Shown here: positions 1 to 11,379 of the stretch, piece by piece
Layout: each line of letters opens with the position of its first letter
Numbering within the stretch: position 1 is the first letter of the stretch
Origin: Bufo bufo
Taxonomy: Eukaryota; Chordata; Amphibia; Anura; Bufonidae
Length of the DNA stretch: 64,000 nt
Direction: 5' to 3'
Assembly: GCF_905171765.1 (NCBI RefSeq)
Contig: NC_053390.1
Coordinates: forward strand, 501,371,336-501,435,335
Made by a program: the position numbers and the translations under genes
Notes under the pieces: model-generated
The model's database searches: none
The model's input: only the letters and a program-made list of their open reading frames with translations
Told to the model about the DNA's origin: nothing

Positions 1-97
1 TAGACTTTTTTCAAGGAGTAAAATCATGTGAACACGCATCTATGACTCTTGTAGAGGCGTTATTGGTTCTCACCCTGAGGACGTACTGTGAAATAAG

Positions 98-2095
98 GTG
101 GCGGCTTTTTTTGACGCTTATAGTAAAGAGACACCTGTGGTTACGCCTTGTAAGGAGCCTATGCAGTTGGGAGTAGCTACTCCTGGGACTGCTGGTAAGA
201 GCTCTGGTCATATGAAGGGAGTCTGTTTTTGTTGTGGAAAAAAGGGAAATTTGGTGAATATTTGTCTGTACATTCAGCGTCAAGGTGTAAACAAAAACAA
301 AATGCTTAATCCCCAAATTACAATTGGTGGTGTGGGTGGGGAGCAAGAAAGCTTACTTTTGTCATTTACTGGTAGTACCCGATTTCTCCTGTCAGCCGAG
401 ATGGAGTCCAAAACTGTGGAAATCGAGGTATTTATCGACAGTGGGGCTGGGGTTAACCTGATTGATGGACAGTTTGTTCGTATTCACTAGTGCACTAGAG
501 AAAAGCATTTCTGTCTTTGCAATTGATTCTGCACGTCTTACTCAAAAATGCCTGTCGCAGTTGGTAAATGATATCCATTTAAGAGTGGGTGATTTCCATC
601 AGGAATCTGTCTCATGTTATGTGTTGGAGGGTCTGCCTGCTCCGATGGTTTTGGGCTTACCATGGTTAAGCAAACATAACCCTACCAATTGGAGTGATTT
701 TTGCATGGACAACTGTCTTAATGCGTCTTTCTCTGTGGTCACCACTAAAACTGTACCCTCGTTCATTTCCAAATTTTCTTATGTGTTTTCTGAGAGGGGT
801 AACCAGGAGTTACCCCCGCATCAGGAGTATGATTGTCCCGTCAATCTTATTCAATCTTATTCCTAGAGCTAAACTGCCCAAATCTCGGTTGTATAATCTT
901 TTGGAGCCTGAAAGAAAGGCTATGCGAGAGTATATCACCGAGAGCTTGGCGAAGGGTCATATCAGACCATCCAAATGCCCAGTGACTGCTGGGTTTTTCT
1001 TTGTAAAAAAAAAGGATGGTACCCTTAGACCATGTCTGGACTTCCGTGAGCTCAACCGTATTACCGTCCGTGATCCTTACACCCTTCCTTTGATTCTGGA
1101 TTTGTTTAATAAAATTGTCGGTGCCAAGATATTCTCTAAATTGGATCTGAGCGGGCATATAATTTGGTAAGGATCAAAGAGGGGGACGAATGGAAGAAGG
1201 CCTTTAATACCCCTGAGGGTCATTTTTAGAATCTGGTCATGCCTTTTGGGTTAACCAATGCTCCAGCAGTTTTTCAACACTTTGTCAATGACATCTTTCA
1301 TCATCTGGTGGGGAGATTTGTTGATGTGTGTCTGGATGACATACTAATTTATTCTCCAGACATGGAGACTCGACATGGAGACTCGTCAGGATCATGTGAT
1401 ACAGGTGTTACAGATCCTAAGATAAAATAAATTGTATGCAAAGTTGGAAAAATTTGTTTTTGCTGTTCAGGAAGTGCAATTCCTGGGTTACCTGCTCTTA
1501 TCCTCAGGTTTTCGTATGGATCCAGAGAAAGTCTGTGCGGTGTTGGACTGGGATAGACCAGAAAATCTGAAAGCGCTATTGCGTTTTTTGGGATTCACCA
1601 ACTACTACCGTTAATTTATCCTGAACTGTTCTACTGTGGTTAAACCTTTAACAGACATGACTAGAAAGGGGGTCGATTTCTCTGTTTGGTCTGAGGCAGC
1701 ATTAAAAGCCTTTTCTGCCATTAAGGAAAGTTTTGCTTCAGGCCCTATTCTGGTGCAGTTTTGTCGCAAGGTCCTTCACCTAGTAAATGGTGCCCATATG
1801 CTTTTTTTCTCAAAAAAAAAACTCTGCTGAAAGAAATTATGACGTGGGTAATAGGGAATTGCTGGCCATTAAGTTGACTTTTGAAGAATGGCGCCATTGG
1901 TTGGAAGGAGCAATTCATCCTATTACGGTAATTGCTGATCACAAAAATCTGGCTTACCTTGAGTTGGCTAAACGACTGAATCCAAGGCAGGCCAGATAGT
2001 CGCTTTTTTTCACCAGATTTAACTTCATTGTCACCTACTGCCCTGGGGTTAAGAACGTCAAGGCGGATGCTTTGACGTTGAGGGTCGTAGATAAG
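98..2095 (+). pseudogene. Ty3/gypsy retrotransposon gag-pol remnant
   Basis: Broken retrotransposon polyprotein read across several frames. In order: a gag zinc knuckle at about 224-265 (CFCCGKKGNLVNIC) in which the CCHC histidine is an asparagine; an aspartic protease with active site FIDSGAG near 430-450; reverse transcriptase from about 870 ([39 protein letters not shown], and CLDDILIYS where YLDDIL is usual); the connection segment (FLGFTNYYR, ending 1614); and an RNase H/tether segment ([28 protein letters not shown]), ending in GVKNVKADAL near 2095. Stops or frameshifts fall near 488, 866, 1170, 1430, 1614 and 1830. No integrase, LTR or primer-binding site is visible, so the 3' part of pol is lost. 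The residue order and DSGA/LDDIL motifs fit Ty3/gypsy rather than copia, which would have integrase before RT. The copy cannot be functional. Confidence 0.9.
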
Positions 2096-2435
2096 TAACT
2101 GGTTTATGCCTGTGATGGATGGGCAATTCATAATTCCTTATGAACCCCCAGTTCCATGATGTCTGCTGGATCCTTTTGTTCTGATGACTAGCTCAGCCCC
2201 CGCACTGGCATTCATCCTGCCAGAAAGGCTTGAGTTTGCATTGTGGCTGAATAAGGTGTGAACTGCAAACACGTGGTCTGCTTTGAAGCCAGGCCCCCTG
2301 TGGAGTTTATTCCCTCTGATATCTGACAGCAAATGGCTGGAATTAGATCATAACTCCACATTCCTCACAGGGCTGAGCTGCTCTTAGGCTACATGGATAG
2401 GTAATCAGTATTAAAATCTCAGAAAACCCCTTTAA
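2096..2435. other. Non-coding; right terminus of a T2-type MITE
   Basis: No gene is seen. The segment ends in AAAACCCCTTTAA (TTAA at 2432-2435), the outward-reading terminus of the TTAAAGG MITE type found many times in this window. A matching left terminus was not found, so the element is probably truncated where it meets the gypsy remnant. Confidence 0.4.
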
Positions 2436-3179
2436 AATAAGTTGGTAAGGCTGATTAGTCAGCCTGCATTTGTGGGAGGGGCGGAGGCTCTTCATATACG
2501 AGCCACACCCTCACTCACAGGCGTGGGTTCTCAGGTGCACAGCTGCTGCTGGGTGTCATTAGCAAACTAGCTTCTCTGGTGGTAGGATTCTTTCTTTGCA
2601 GCATGGAGCTTGTTATTTTGCTCTCTGCTACCGTGGTATGCACGCGCCATACTATGTAAGTAGGTTGGGCCGGGGCCGTCTCTCCTGGCCGGTCGGAACC
2701 GTCTTTGCCTCAGAATCTGCTACCTCAGGTTTGCTCGTTGGGCCTAAATACTTATTTCTTTTCAACTTTGTTTGTTGGTAATAGGAGTTAGTTCCTATAA
2801 ATCTTACAAGTTTCACTTTGCTTCGTTCGTCTCGTATGTAAAGTTACTTCAGCCGGTTTTCTGTAAAAATAGTTACCCGGGCTGCACGTGATGTCACGTT
2901 TGCAGATCGGACGCAGCTGTTATTGTTTAGGCCTCTTGCTGTAGCTGTTCCTTGCCATGTGTCTCCCCCCCCCCCCCCCCTCCCCCGCTACCATTATCTT
3001 TAGACTTCATGTATTTCACTGCTCCATGTACTTAAAAACCCCGCTGCACTTTCATGCTCTGCTGTTATCCTGAGCGGCATTTACACTTTCGGCTTTTATT
3101 TCATGTCTTATGCTGCATCCGCACGTCCTTACTGTCCTGCACTTTTCTACTCTTGGTTCGTATTCACTCAGATTGGTCT
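2436..3179. other. Non-coding stretch with poly-C tract
   Basis: No coding sequence recognised. It contains a run of 16 C, one T and 5 C at 2965-2986 and a GC-rich patch near 2660-2700. From about 2900 the plus strand becomes strongly pyrimidine-rich, and this continues to about 7.0 kb. It may be one long unclassified non-coding repeat together with the next blocks. Confidence 0.5.
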
Positions 3180-3835
3180 CTCATTCAAGCTGCATTCACC
3201 TGTTGGCTGTTACATCTCATTCCGTCCCCAGCCGACAGCCGGATCCGTATTACACGCCTGTTATTACATGTTGTATACTTGGCTTACAGCCATGGCTGCT
3301 ACTGTTACTCAGTTTTCATGCTCTGGACGCTCCATCCTGGTGTTCCCACCTTGCTCCACTCACAACCAGAGCTGCGTTTATACCAAATTTCATGCTCTGC
3401 TTATACCCAAAGTTGTGTTCACACTTCTACTGCTACACCAGGTCGTATACCCCACTCACCAAAGCCGCTTTCCATGTCTGCTGTCACATCAAGTTAATTT
3501 TCTGTTCACATCCAAAGCTGCGTCCGCATGTCTGCTTTTACATCTTGTCCTATACTCCTTTCACTACTAGAGCTGCGTCCACGTGTCTGCTTTCGCATCA
3601 CGTCAATACTCTGCTCACGTTCAGGTTGCATTTATACGCCTGCTTTATACCATGCTTTTCATGCGCTACCCATACTCAGAGCTGCGCCCATACCATGTTT
3701 TTTAGGTACCACTCGCGTCCAAAGCTGCATTCACCCATTGGTTGTTACATCATGTGTTGTACTCTGCTCACACTCAAAGCTGCATTCTCCTGTTCATTGC
3801 TACGTCATTGTTTTGCTCAATCCCACCGGGGCAGT
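3180..3835. repeat. Degenerate ~54-bp minisatellite
   Basis: Imperfect tandem repeats, each opening with GCTGCATTCAC-like sequence followed by a CTGCTNTTACATC-like segment and CTCACNCTCAAA. Recognisable unit starts lie near 3366, 3411, 3464, 3515, 3571, 3626, 3682, 3724 and 3779, spaced 42-56 bp. The low purine content leaves long open frames in all three plus frames (up to 273 codons). The frames owe this to composition and repetition, and I do not call a gene. Confidence 0.65.
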
Positions 3836-4675
3836 CTGCACCCACCGCTCTGGTACCGCTCTCCCGACAAACATAACTGCGTTCTTTTCAGGCTTACGTT
3901 CCCTTCCTCGGTGGTCTGTTACATTCCATAGGCCTACTTTCTGTTTTAATCCTGGTTCATATTCACTCAGACTGGTCTCCTTTTACTTCTGGTTCGTATT
4001 CACTCAGCTTGGTCTCCTGTCCCAGTTCACCAAACAGCTCCTCAGCAGAGGTCAGTGGGCCAGTAAGTTTCCTGCTATGTTTTCACAAGCTGTTTATTTG
4101 TCTGTCATGATAAGAGACTTCTCTTAGCGAACTTGCAATGCCTCAGGCTCTTGTTTTTTCTCCCATCTCTGTTTCAATTTCATGTTTACCTTTATGGTTC
4201 GCGGTGGTTAGTGTTTTATGTATGCACGTGCTTCGGATTACTAATGTCTATATTTTTAATGCCTGTTGGCAGTCATCTTCCTTAGGCCACCTTCTAGCCA
4301 ATCCAATCATTCAAGTCGCTTCATATGCCATCAGGTCCGGCTTACGTTTTAATTACTTATCGTCACTGCAACGTCATCCCTCTGTCTTCGGGGGCCCTTT
4401 GACTAATCCGGCCTCATGGTTCCGGGGGCCCCATGACCGTTTTTTCATGTTTTGTTTGTTAGGGGTACGACATGGATGTAGGCTGATTAGTGTTCCAGGT
4501 TTGCTGTTGGAGGGGGTCATGGTTATGCGAGTCCCCAGGCATTCTGGTGCTGCATAAGTGGTTTATTAAAAAAAAAAATAAATTCATAAGAGACTCGCAC
4601 GAGTGGCTCTTCCCTTATAGGACCTCACGACTGGCATCGTCATTCGTAGTTCGCACGGTCATCTGATACTTGTTC
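3836..4675. other. Pyrimidine-rich non-coding sequence
   Basis: No gene. A segment at 3953-4020 repeats twice the GTATTCACTCAG..TGGTCTC phrase also seen at 3156-3180. Two degenerate relatives of the 34-bp unit of the later array (TTCGGGGGCCC and CCGGGGGCCCC) occur at about 4387 and 4423, so that unit is older than the array. An A-rich run lies at 4567-4580. Confidence 0.5.
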
Positions 4676-4765
4676 CGCCATAGGGGGACTCTCACGCATG
4701 GCTCCCGCCATAGGGGGACTCTCACGCATGGCTCCCGCCATAGGGGGACTCTCACGCATGGCTCT
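4676..4765. repeat. 30-bp tandem repeat, 3 copies
   Basis: Three nearly identical head-to-tail copies of a 30-bp unit containing TAGGGGGACTCTCACGCATG and GCTCCCGCCA, starting at 4681, 4711 and 4741. The third copy diverges after GGCTC. Looser relatives precede it at about 4585-4640. Because 30 is a multiple of three, the array reads as a 10-residue peptide repeat (minus-strand GAMRESPPMA), an incidental effect. Confidence 0.9.
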
Positions 4766-5317
4766 TGGCTTAGAGGATTTCACAATTGTCATCGACATTG
4801 GTAGGTCATACGGCCATCTGCTACTATTTTCCATGGCACACCTTTCAGAAGTTTTCTTTTGTTCATTTATATTTTACAGATTGGTACTTGCGGTTCATTT
4901 CAGCCTCATTTCATTAAGAAGCTTTACCCCATGTCTTTTTGTCTTTCTAGGTTATCGAGTCCCGGTTGATTACTAAACCCGTTGGGTTAAGCCCAAATCT
5001 TTTCCCCAGCCGTCCTTAATTCTAAGGTTCGCATCCCGGCCCCATGGGCCCCTGGTGGTTGCTTCGGCCCCATGGCGTCAGGGGTCCGACCAATGGTTGT
5101 CAGTCCACCTGTGCAGCTATGCTTTTGAATTACATATCTTTACCTGCTTGCCAGCTTATTTTATTCAGGTTTAATTTTAGTTTGTCTGTTATTATCTCAA
5201 TTTTCTGTCACCTTTCCCTTCGTCTTTTCAGGTCATGCAGTTGAACTCATATTGGGGTCACCTTCCACGTCGGTCAGGTCTCGTTCCTAACTATATTTCG
5301 CCTTGCATGTTATTTAT
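4766..5317. other. Non-coding spacer before the 34-bp array
   Basis: No gene seen. It is pyrimidine-rich with several TTTCAGGT-type strings that look like splice acceptors but fit the local composition. A decayed unit of the downstream array (CTTCGGCCCCATGGCGTC) lies near 5063-5080. Confidence 0.5.
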
Positions 5318-6075
5318 CGGGGGCCCGATGACAGCTTCGGCCCCATGGCTTCGGGGGCTCGATGACAGCTTCGGCCCCATGGCTTCGGGGGCCCGATGAC
5401 AGCTTCGGCCCCATGGCTTCGGGGGCTCGATGACAGCTTCGGCCCCATGGCTTTGGGGGCCCGATGACAGCTTCGGCCCCATGGCTTTGGGGGCCCGATG
5501 ACAGCTTCGGCCCCATGGCTTTGGGGGCCCGATGACAGCTTCGGCCCCATGGCTTTGGGGGCCCGATGACAGCTTCGGCCCCATGGCTTTGGGGGCCCGA
5601 TGACAGCTTCGGCCCCATGGCTTTGGGGGCCCGATGACAGCTTCGGCCCCATGGCTTCGGGGGCCCGATGACAGCTTCGGCCCCATGGCTTCGGGGGCCC
5701 GATGACAGCTTCGGCCCCATGGCTTCGGGGGCCCGATGACAGCTTCGGCCCCATGGCTTCGGGGGCCCGATGACAGCTTCGGCCCCATGGCTTCGGGGGC
5801 CCGATGACAGCTTCGGCCCCATGGCTTCGGGGGCCCGATGACAGCTTCGGCCCCATGGCTTCGGGGGCCCGATGACAGCTTCGGCCCCATGGCTTCGGGG
5901 GCCCGATGACAGCTTCGGCCCCATGGCTTCGGGGGCCCGATGACAGCTTCGGCCCCATGGCTTCGGGGGCCCGATGACAGCTTCGGCCCCATGGCTTCGG
6001 GGGCCCGATGACAGCTTCGGCCCCATGGCTTCGGGGGCCCGATGACAGCTTCGGCCCCATGGCTTCGGGGGCCCG
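5318..6075. repeat. 34-bp minisatellite, 22 near-identical units
   Basis: A perfectly phased tandem array. The unit contains CGGGGGCCCGATGACAGCTT and CGGCCCCATGGCTT. The first CGGGGGCCCG starts at 5318 and the last at 6066, exactly 22 x 34 bp apart, so there is no indel in 748 bp. Variation is confined to a few bases. GGGCTCGATG replaces GGGCCCGATG in the second and fourth units, and GGCTTTGGGGG replaces GGCTTCGGGGG in six consecutive units (about 5451-5630). Each unit holds a GGGCCC and a CCATGG palindrome. Since 34 is not a multiple of three, all frames cycle through one 34-residue peptide repeat and stay open on the minus strand. No start context or gene relationship supports translation. 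Confidence 0.97.
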
Positions 6076-7337
6076 ATGGCTGTTTTCAGTCCTGCTGGGC
6101 TGATTGCCTGGTTGGTTGTCCATATGTGCATCTGGGCTGATTTGGCCCCTATGTATCGCATACATACCTGCTTCCCTAATTTCCTAATAATCCATGTTGA
6201 TTGCTAACTTTATGTTTTGACCGCAAACTGGTCCGGTTCGCCCTACAGCATAATTGTCATGTCTTACGCAGATATTTCGTCTTTCTTTAATTGTTCATGC
6301 TTTCGTTCAGGTCCTGCCAGGGGAAGAACAAGTAGGGCAATTCCCTCTAACATTTCAGTCTCTGATCGTAGTCGATTATATCTTGTCAACCAGGTCCCCG
6401 CGCAAAGTCTTTGCCTTTTTACCACGACCAGGAATTCATTTTCAGATAGGTCGGTCTTCACGTCGCAAGCGTAAAAACAATTCTCAGGGGCACACAGTAG
6501 AACAACGCGCGGACCACGGCTAGCAGATAGCTGTTGTCTGGGGAACTATTCAAGGATTCTCTTCCTATCTACATGGTTCTTTTTGGCCCTCATTCCTGCA
6601 TAGTCTAGGCAGTTAGGTTTCGGTCCCATGATCTCCTGGGGCTAGGACATTGCCAGTACTCGCACTAGAACCAAACTTTACAAGTTTCAGTTGGTTTTTA
6701 TGATCCATTTCACAACGTATTACCGGTCCTCCATTCCGCTTTGGGACAGTATCCGCAATATTGAGCATCATGTCTCTGGCCTTGTCATCCACAAGATGGG
6801 TTGTAGGTCTCCTACTGGTCTTGCCTCATATACTCCGAATTTTCGCTCTAGATCCCTGACGCCTTGCAGTTGGCTTGGGGATTAGTTTGCACATGCCATT
6901 CGAATTCCTTGTCTACCCTACTTGGCTTGGTTTTTGCCCACTTATAGGCCTACCCACGATCATGGCTTAGGGCACACAACAAGCCATTTAGTCAGGTCAG
7001 CTAAGACACGCCTAGCTGGGTTAGGTTGTTCCCGTTGTTTCTCTCCCTAAGGTTCTTCGGATACCTCTTGGCCGTAGCCATGACCACAAATATAATTATC
7101 GTAAAAAAAGAGGTGAGACGCCTGTCACAGTAGTGAGCCAGCTCTGCATACTGCCTGCCAACACTATGAAACATATAGGAAAATACCTCTTACATTCAGT
7201 GACATCTTCTGTGATGTAGACGTTCTCTTTCCTTATCTGCTCTGTTTGACCAGAACCACCATGACCATTTCTTTCAGCTGCGTCTTGTCTCGGCAGAGTT
7301 TGTTACACAGACCTGTTAGATATCTAAATTTTTTCCA
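6076..7337. other. Non-coding, unrecognised
   Basis: No gene or known repeat recognised. Short open frames at 6217-6523 show no familiar motif. The pyrimidine bias fades after about 7.0 kb. This could be the far end of the unclassified non-coding element that starts near 2.4-2.9 kb. Confidence 0.4.
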
Positions 7338-7900
7338 TTAAAGGGGTTGTCCGGGATTTGGGACCTTTGTCCTATAGTACTGCAGTGTCACACACATCAA
7401 CAACACCCATGTCCTACCTGATGAACTTACTTCTAATGCCCCCTTTTGCTCCAATAAATTCTCTGCCGGAAGTGAAAGTTTTCGTTCACTCAGTGATGTA
7501 CCGGGTCCCTTGCAGAGGAGGAAAGCTTCCTTTTCCGCTGCTCAGGGAGCCCGGTGACGTCACTGCCAGCCTAGCTAATTATGCAAAAGTATTGGAGGGG
7601 CGGTAACTAGCCTGGCCGAGCTCCGCCCCTTCCAGTCCGGTGACATCACCGGGTGCCGACAAGGGACCAATCAGAGTGGTCCCTTCCCCATGCTCACTCC
7701 AATTGGTTGGTCTATGCAGACCAATCAATTGGAGCGCGGTACTGTGAAAATGCTGGTTTCAGGCTGCAATCTCCAGATCACTGCCTGAAAGCGAGTAAGT
7801 ACCTCCAGTTCCCTTTATAAAATAAAAGGCCCCCTCATATGTGTGCCAGTCATCAAATAAATCCCCCCTCATGTATGCGCCCCCATTGTCCTCGATCGCC
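7338..7900. mobile_element. T2-type MITE, left part
   Basis: Begins with TTAAAGGGGTTGTCCGGGAT at 7338-7357. The reverse complement of exactly these 20 bases ends at 13509. T2-family MITEs described in Xenopus (Kolobok-related, from memory) use a TTAA target and TTAAAGG ends. A palindromic segment lies at 7699-7735 (CCAATTGGTTGGTCT and AGACCAATCAATTGG). The right part is not adjacent. Confidence 0.5.
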
Positions 7901-8214
7901 CCCATGTTCCTCCGCTACTGCTCCTGCTGCCCTGGAGCCGCTGACATTTGCAGAGAGAGTGTTAGCTGTAATTTACAGCTAACACTCGACTCCAACACCC
8001 CAAATCCATGCTGGCACTGATCTGTGGTCTTTAACTCCGTAGATGCCGTGGTCGGCACCCAAACCCGAACCTTTCTGTAAAAGTTCGGGTCCGGTGTTCG
8101 GGTAATAATATACCATCGGATCAGAGTTTTCTCCAATCCGATGGTATATTTTAACTTTAAGCATCCCCATTACCATGGGAACGCCTCTGTTAGAATATAC
8201 CATCGGATTTGAGT
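7901..8214. repeat. Foldback family segment with internal inverted repeats
   Basis: Non-coding. Short inverted repeats of TATACCATCGGAT and GAACGCCTCTGTTAGAATAT type begin here and continue into the next feature. CCCGAACCTTTCTG and AAAAGTTCGGGT form a hairpin at about 8062-8090. Confidence 0.5.
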
Positions 8215-9480
8215 TAGATCGTGAAAACTCAGATCCGACAGTATATTCTAACAGAGGCGTTCCCATAGTGATGGGGACGCTTCAAGTTAGAATATACTGA
8301 GAACTGTGGAAATAACGGCCCCCTGCTGCCTGGCAGCACCTGATCTCTTACAGGGGGCTGTGATCCGCACAATTAACCCCTCAGGTCCCGCTCCCAGTAT
8401 TAAATTCACTTGTGGCCAGTGCGGCCCCCCCTCCCTCCCCAGTATTAAAATCATTGGTGGCCCCCCCACCCCCTATTAAATTCATTGGTGGCCAGTGCGG
8501 CCCCCCTCCCTCCCTCTCCCCAGTATTAAATTCATTGGTGGCCAGTGTGGCCCTCCCTCCCCAGTATTAAAATCATTGGTGGCCCCCCACCCCTATTAAA
8601 ATCATTAACCACCAATGATTTTAATAGGGTGGGGGTGGGGAGGACCACCAATGATTTTAATACTATGGAGGGGGGGCCGCACTGACCACCAATGAATTTA
8701 ATACTGGGGGGCCGCACTAACCACCAATGATTTTAATAGGGGGGGTGGGGGGCCACCAATGATTTTAATACTGGGGAGGGAGGGGGGGCCGCACTGGCCA
8801 CCAATGAATTTAATACTGGGGAGGGAGGGAGGGAGGGGGGGCCGCACTGGCCACCAATGAATTTAATACTGGGGAGGGAGGGAGGGGGGGCCGCACTGGC
8901 CACCAATGAATTTAATACTGGGGAGGGAGGGAGGGAGGGGGGGCCGCACTGGCCACCAATGAATTTAATACTGGGGAGGGAGGGAGAGGGGGCCGCACTG
9001 GCCACCAATGAATTTAATACTGGGGAGGGAGGGGGGCCGCACTGGCGACCAATGAATTTAATACTGGGGAGGGAGGGGGGGCTGCACCGGCCACCAATGA
9101 ATTTAATACTGGTGAGGGAGGGGGGGGCCGCACTGGCCATTCCATTTTAATAGGGGGGGTGGGGGGGGCCGCACTGGCCACCAAGGATTTTAATACTGGG
9201 GAGGGAGGGGGGGGTCTGGCCCCTGCTGCCTGGCAGCACCCGATCTCTTACAGGGGGCTGAGATCCGCACAATTAACCCCTCAGGTGCGGCAACTGAGGG
9301 GTTAATTGTGCGGATCACAGCCCCCTGTAAGAGATCGGGTGCTGCCAGGCAGCAGGGGGCCGTTATGTACACACTTCTTAGTATATTCTAACTTGAAGCG
9401 TCCCCATCACCATGGGAACGCCTCTGTGTTAGAATATACTGTCGGATCTGAGTTTTCACGATCCTGAAAACTCGGATCTG
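8215..9480. repeat. Large foldback with inverted minisatellite loop
   Basis: The left arm at about 8215-8384 (GAGGCGTTCCCATAGTGATG, GCTTCAAGTTAGAATATAC, CCCCCTGCTGCCTGGCAGCA, CACAATTAACCCCTCAGG) is repeated inverted at about 9293-9470. The loop is a minisatellite of ~50-60-bp units with core CCACCAATGAATTTAATACT plus a variable GGGAGG tract. In 8395-8605 the units run on the minus strand and in 8606-9205 on the plus strand, so the array itself is palindromic about 8607. A further direct copy of the CCTGCTGCCTGGCAGC block sits at 9220-9290, next to its inverted copy. No transposase is present. Confidence 0.85.
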
Positions 9481-9489
9481 AAAAAGCTA

Positions 9490-10228
9490 ATACTATTATT
9501 TTCCGTTATAACCATGTTAAAAAAATTTAATAAATGAAAAAACTACACGTATTAGGTATTGCCACGTCCGAAATAACTGGCTCTATAAATATATTACATG
9601 ATCCACCATGTCCGATAAACACCACAAAATATAAAATAAAAACAGTGTTTAAAAAAAGGCCATTTTTTTTCACCTTACATCACAAAGTTTTAACAGCAAG
9701 CGATCAAAAAGGCGTATGTCCCACAAAATGGTACCAATAAAAACGTCACCTCATCCAGCAAAAAAGAGCCCCTATATAAGAAAATTGCTTAAAAAATAAA
9801 AATAATATTGCTCTTAGAACATGGAGACTCTAAAACATAATAAAAAATATTAAAATGCTATTATTGTGATAGTTAAATAAATTAGTAAAAGTAGACATAT
9901 TAGGTATCGCAACGTCCGTAACAACCGGCTCTGTAAAAATATCACATGACCTAACCCCTCCGGTGAACACCGTGAAACAAATAAAATAAAAACAGTACCA
10001 AGAAAGCCATTTTTTTTTTTTGGCACCTAACATCACATAAAGTGCAACTCCAAGGGATCAAAAAGGCAGAGGACCCGAAAAATTGTATCAATCAAACCGT
10101 CATTTCATCCCGCAAATAATCAGACCCTTACTAAAACAATCGGTCAAAAAATAAAAATAGCTAGGGCTCTCAAACTATCGAGACACTAAAACAATTTTTT
10201 GGTTTCAAAAATGATATTATTGTGTAAA
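9490..10228. mobile_element. CCCCTTAAGGAC-family fragment, two ~346-bp units
   Basis: Two tandem units starting near 9547 and 9893 (each with TATTAGGTATYGC, GGCTCTRTAAA, TCACCTTACATCACA or the like, and AGCGATCAAAAAGGC). They match the first repeat block of the complete family member at 50988-54625. Neither family terminus is present. Non-coding. Confidence 0.7.
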
Positions 10229-10345
10229 GCTGTCAGCGATGTTTATGGATAGATGTGGGAGCGTGTCTTTTATAGTGTGACGCTGTCAGCGATGTTTATA
10301 GATAGGTGTGGGAGTGTGGCCCTTATAGTGTGATGTTGTCAGCAT
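10229..10345. repeat. 53-bp tandem repeat, ~2.2 copies
   Basis: GCTGTCAGCGATGTTTAT starts at 10229 and 10282, with a partial third (GTTGTCAGC) at 10335, giving an exact 53-bp period. No coding sense. Confidence 0.8.
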
Positions 10346-10395
10346 ATTATGTCCTATTCTTGTCCGTCTTCCTGAAAAAAAGAGATGTTCCTATG

Positions 10396-10763
10396 AGGGC
10401 TCATTCACACGTAGGTTTGCCGTTCCGTGCACTAGTGACCTCAATTTCAGGGCACCAATGCATGGGCAACGGCCGCCGAGACGGATCCAGATCCTTTCAA
10501 CTTGAATGGGTCCATGATACCTCCGTTTCACATAACAGTATTGCATGAAATTTTTTTTTTTCGTTGCGGAGGCATGGCTAGAAACACAGTAGTGCTTCCA
10601 CGGGGTTTCGCTGCGTACTTCTGCACCGCATCTCCATGATTATGGACACTTTCAAGTGAATGGGTCCGTGATCCGTGTTACACACGGCCACTTGTATTGT
10701 GGACTCACTGTATGTGGGAGACAATACGGCCATGGCTGGGCAGCCGCAGTGTACATGAGCCCT
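10396..10763. mobile_element. MITE with AGGGCTCAT termini
   Basis: Imperfect terminal inverted repeats: AGGGCTCATTCACACG at 10396 and the complement of AGGGCTCATGTACACTG ending at 10763. The interior carries ACGGATCCAGATCC and GAATGGGTCC strings shared with the GGCTACTTTCACAC MITEs described below, so it is probably a distant member of that group. Non-coding. Confidence 0.55.
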
Positions 10764-11379
10764 AATGGACTGACCGTTTGTTTAGACAAATTTCTGACGG
10801 CACACAGACGGCATTTGTATTTTGAGGAACTGCAATTTAACGCCCGCATAAGGCCTTGTTTGCACGACTTGGTGCAACCCGTGCTCGTGCTGTAGACCAC
10901 AAATCTAGGTCCACAATGCACTGTGATGCACTTGAATGGATCCACAATCCATCTGTTCCGCAAAAAGATAGAGCAAGTTCTATCTTTTTGTGGTGCTGAG
11001 GCACAGAATGGAACCCCAGAAAGCACTCCATAGTGTTTCCTTAGTGATACATTCCGCGCTTCTGTTCCGCTCCATTCCGCATCCCTGGATTTGCATACCC
11101 ATTGAAGTGAATGGGTCTGCATCAGTGATGTGGAATGCACATGGAACGGTGCGCGTATATTGCAGATCTGCCAATGTGGACAGTTGTTTTTCCCGGAGTC
11201 CGTTCAGTTTTTTTTCCGGATAGGATGGGGACCCATTCAATTCAATGGGTCAGTAAAAAAATTATGATAGGTGTTCTGCATTGTCCGTGGTTTCCATAGG
11301 AAAAAATTAATAAATAGTGTATGTGCAGTAAGCCGGATTGTGACTAATACACACTGGCGCAAAATTAATGGTTTTAAGT
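10764..11379. other. Decayed MITE-like sequence with a hairpin
   Basis: No gene. AAGGCCTTGTTTGCACGAC at about 10851 resembles a terminus of the same MITE group. A perfect hairpin CAAAAAGATAGA / TCTATCTTTTTG lies at about 10960-10991. GAATGGGTC-type repeats occur throughout. Confidence 0.4.

Noticed and set aside
3110..4127. Overlapping plus-strand open frames of 147-273 codons
   Set aside because: They come from low purine content and a degenerate minisatellite. No known domain, and all three frames are open.
5318..6075. CRISPR-like repeat array
   Set aside because: The units are contiguous with no spacers, and the sequence is vertebrate.
5291..6165. Long minus-strand open frames (233-283 codons, three frames) across the 34-bp array
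   Set aside because: A 34-bp unit without stops in any frame makes every frame open and encodes one 34-residue repeat. No promoter, splice or homology evidence.
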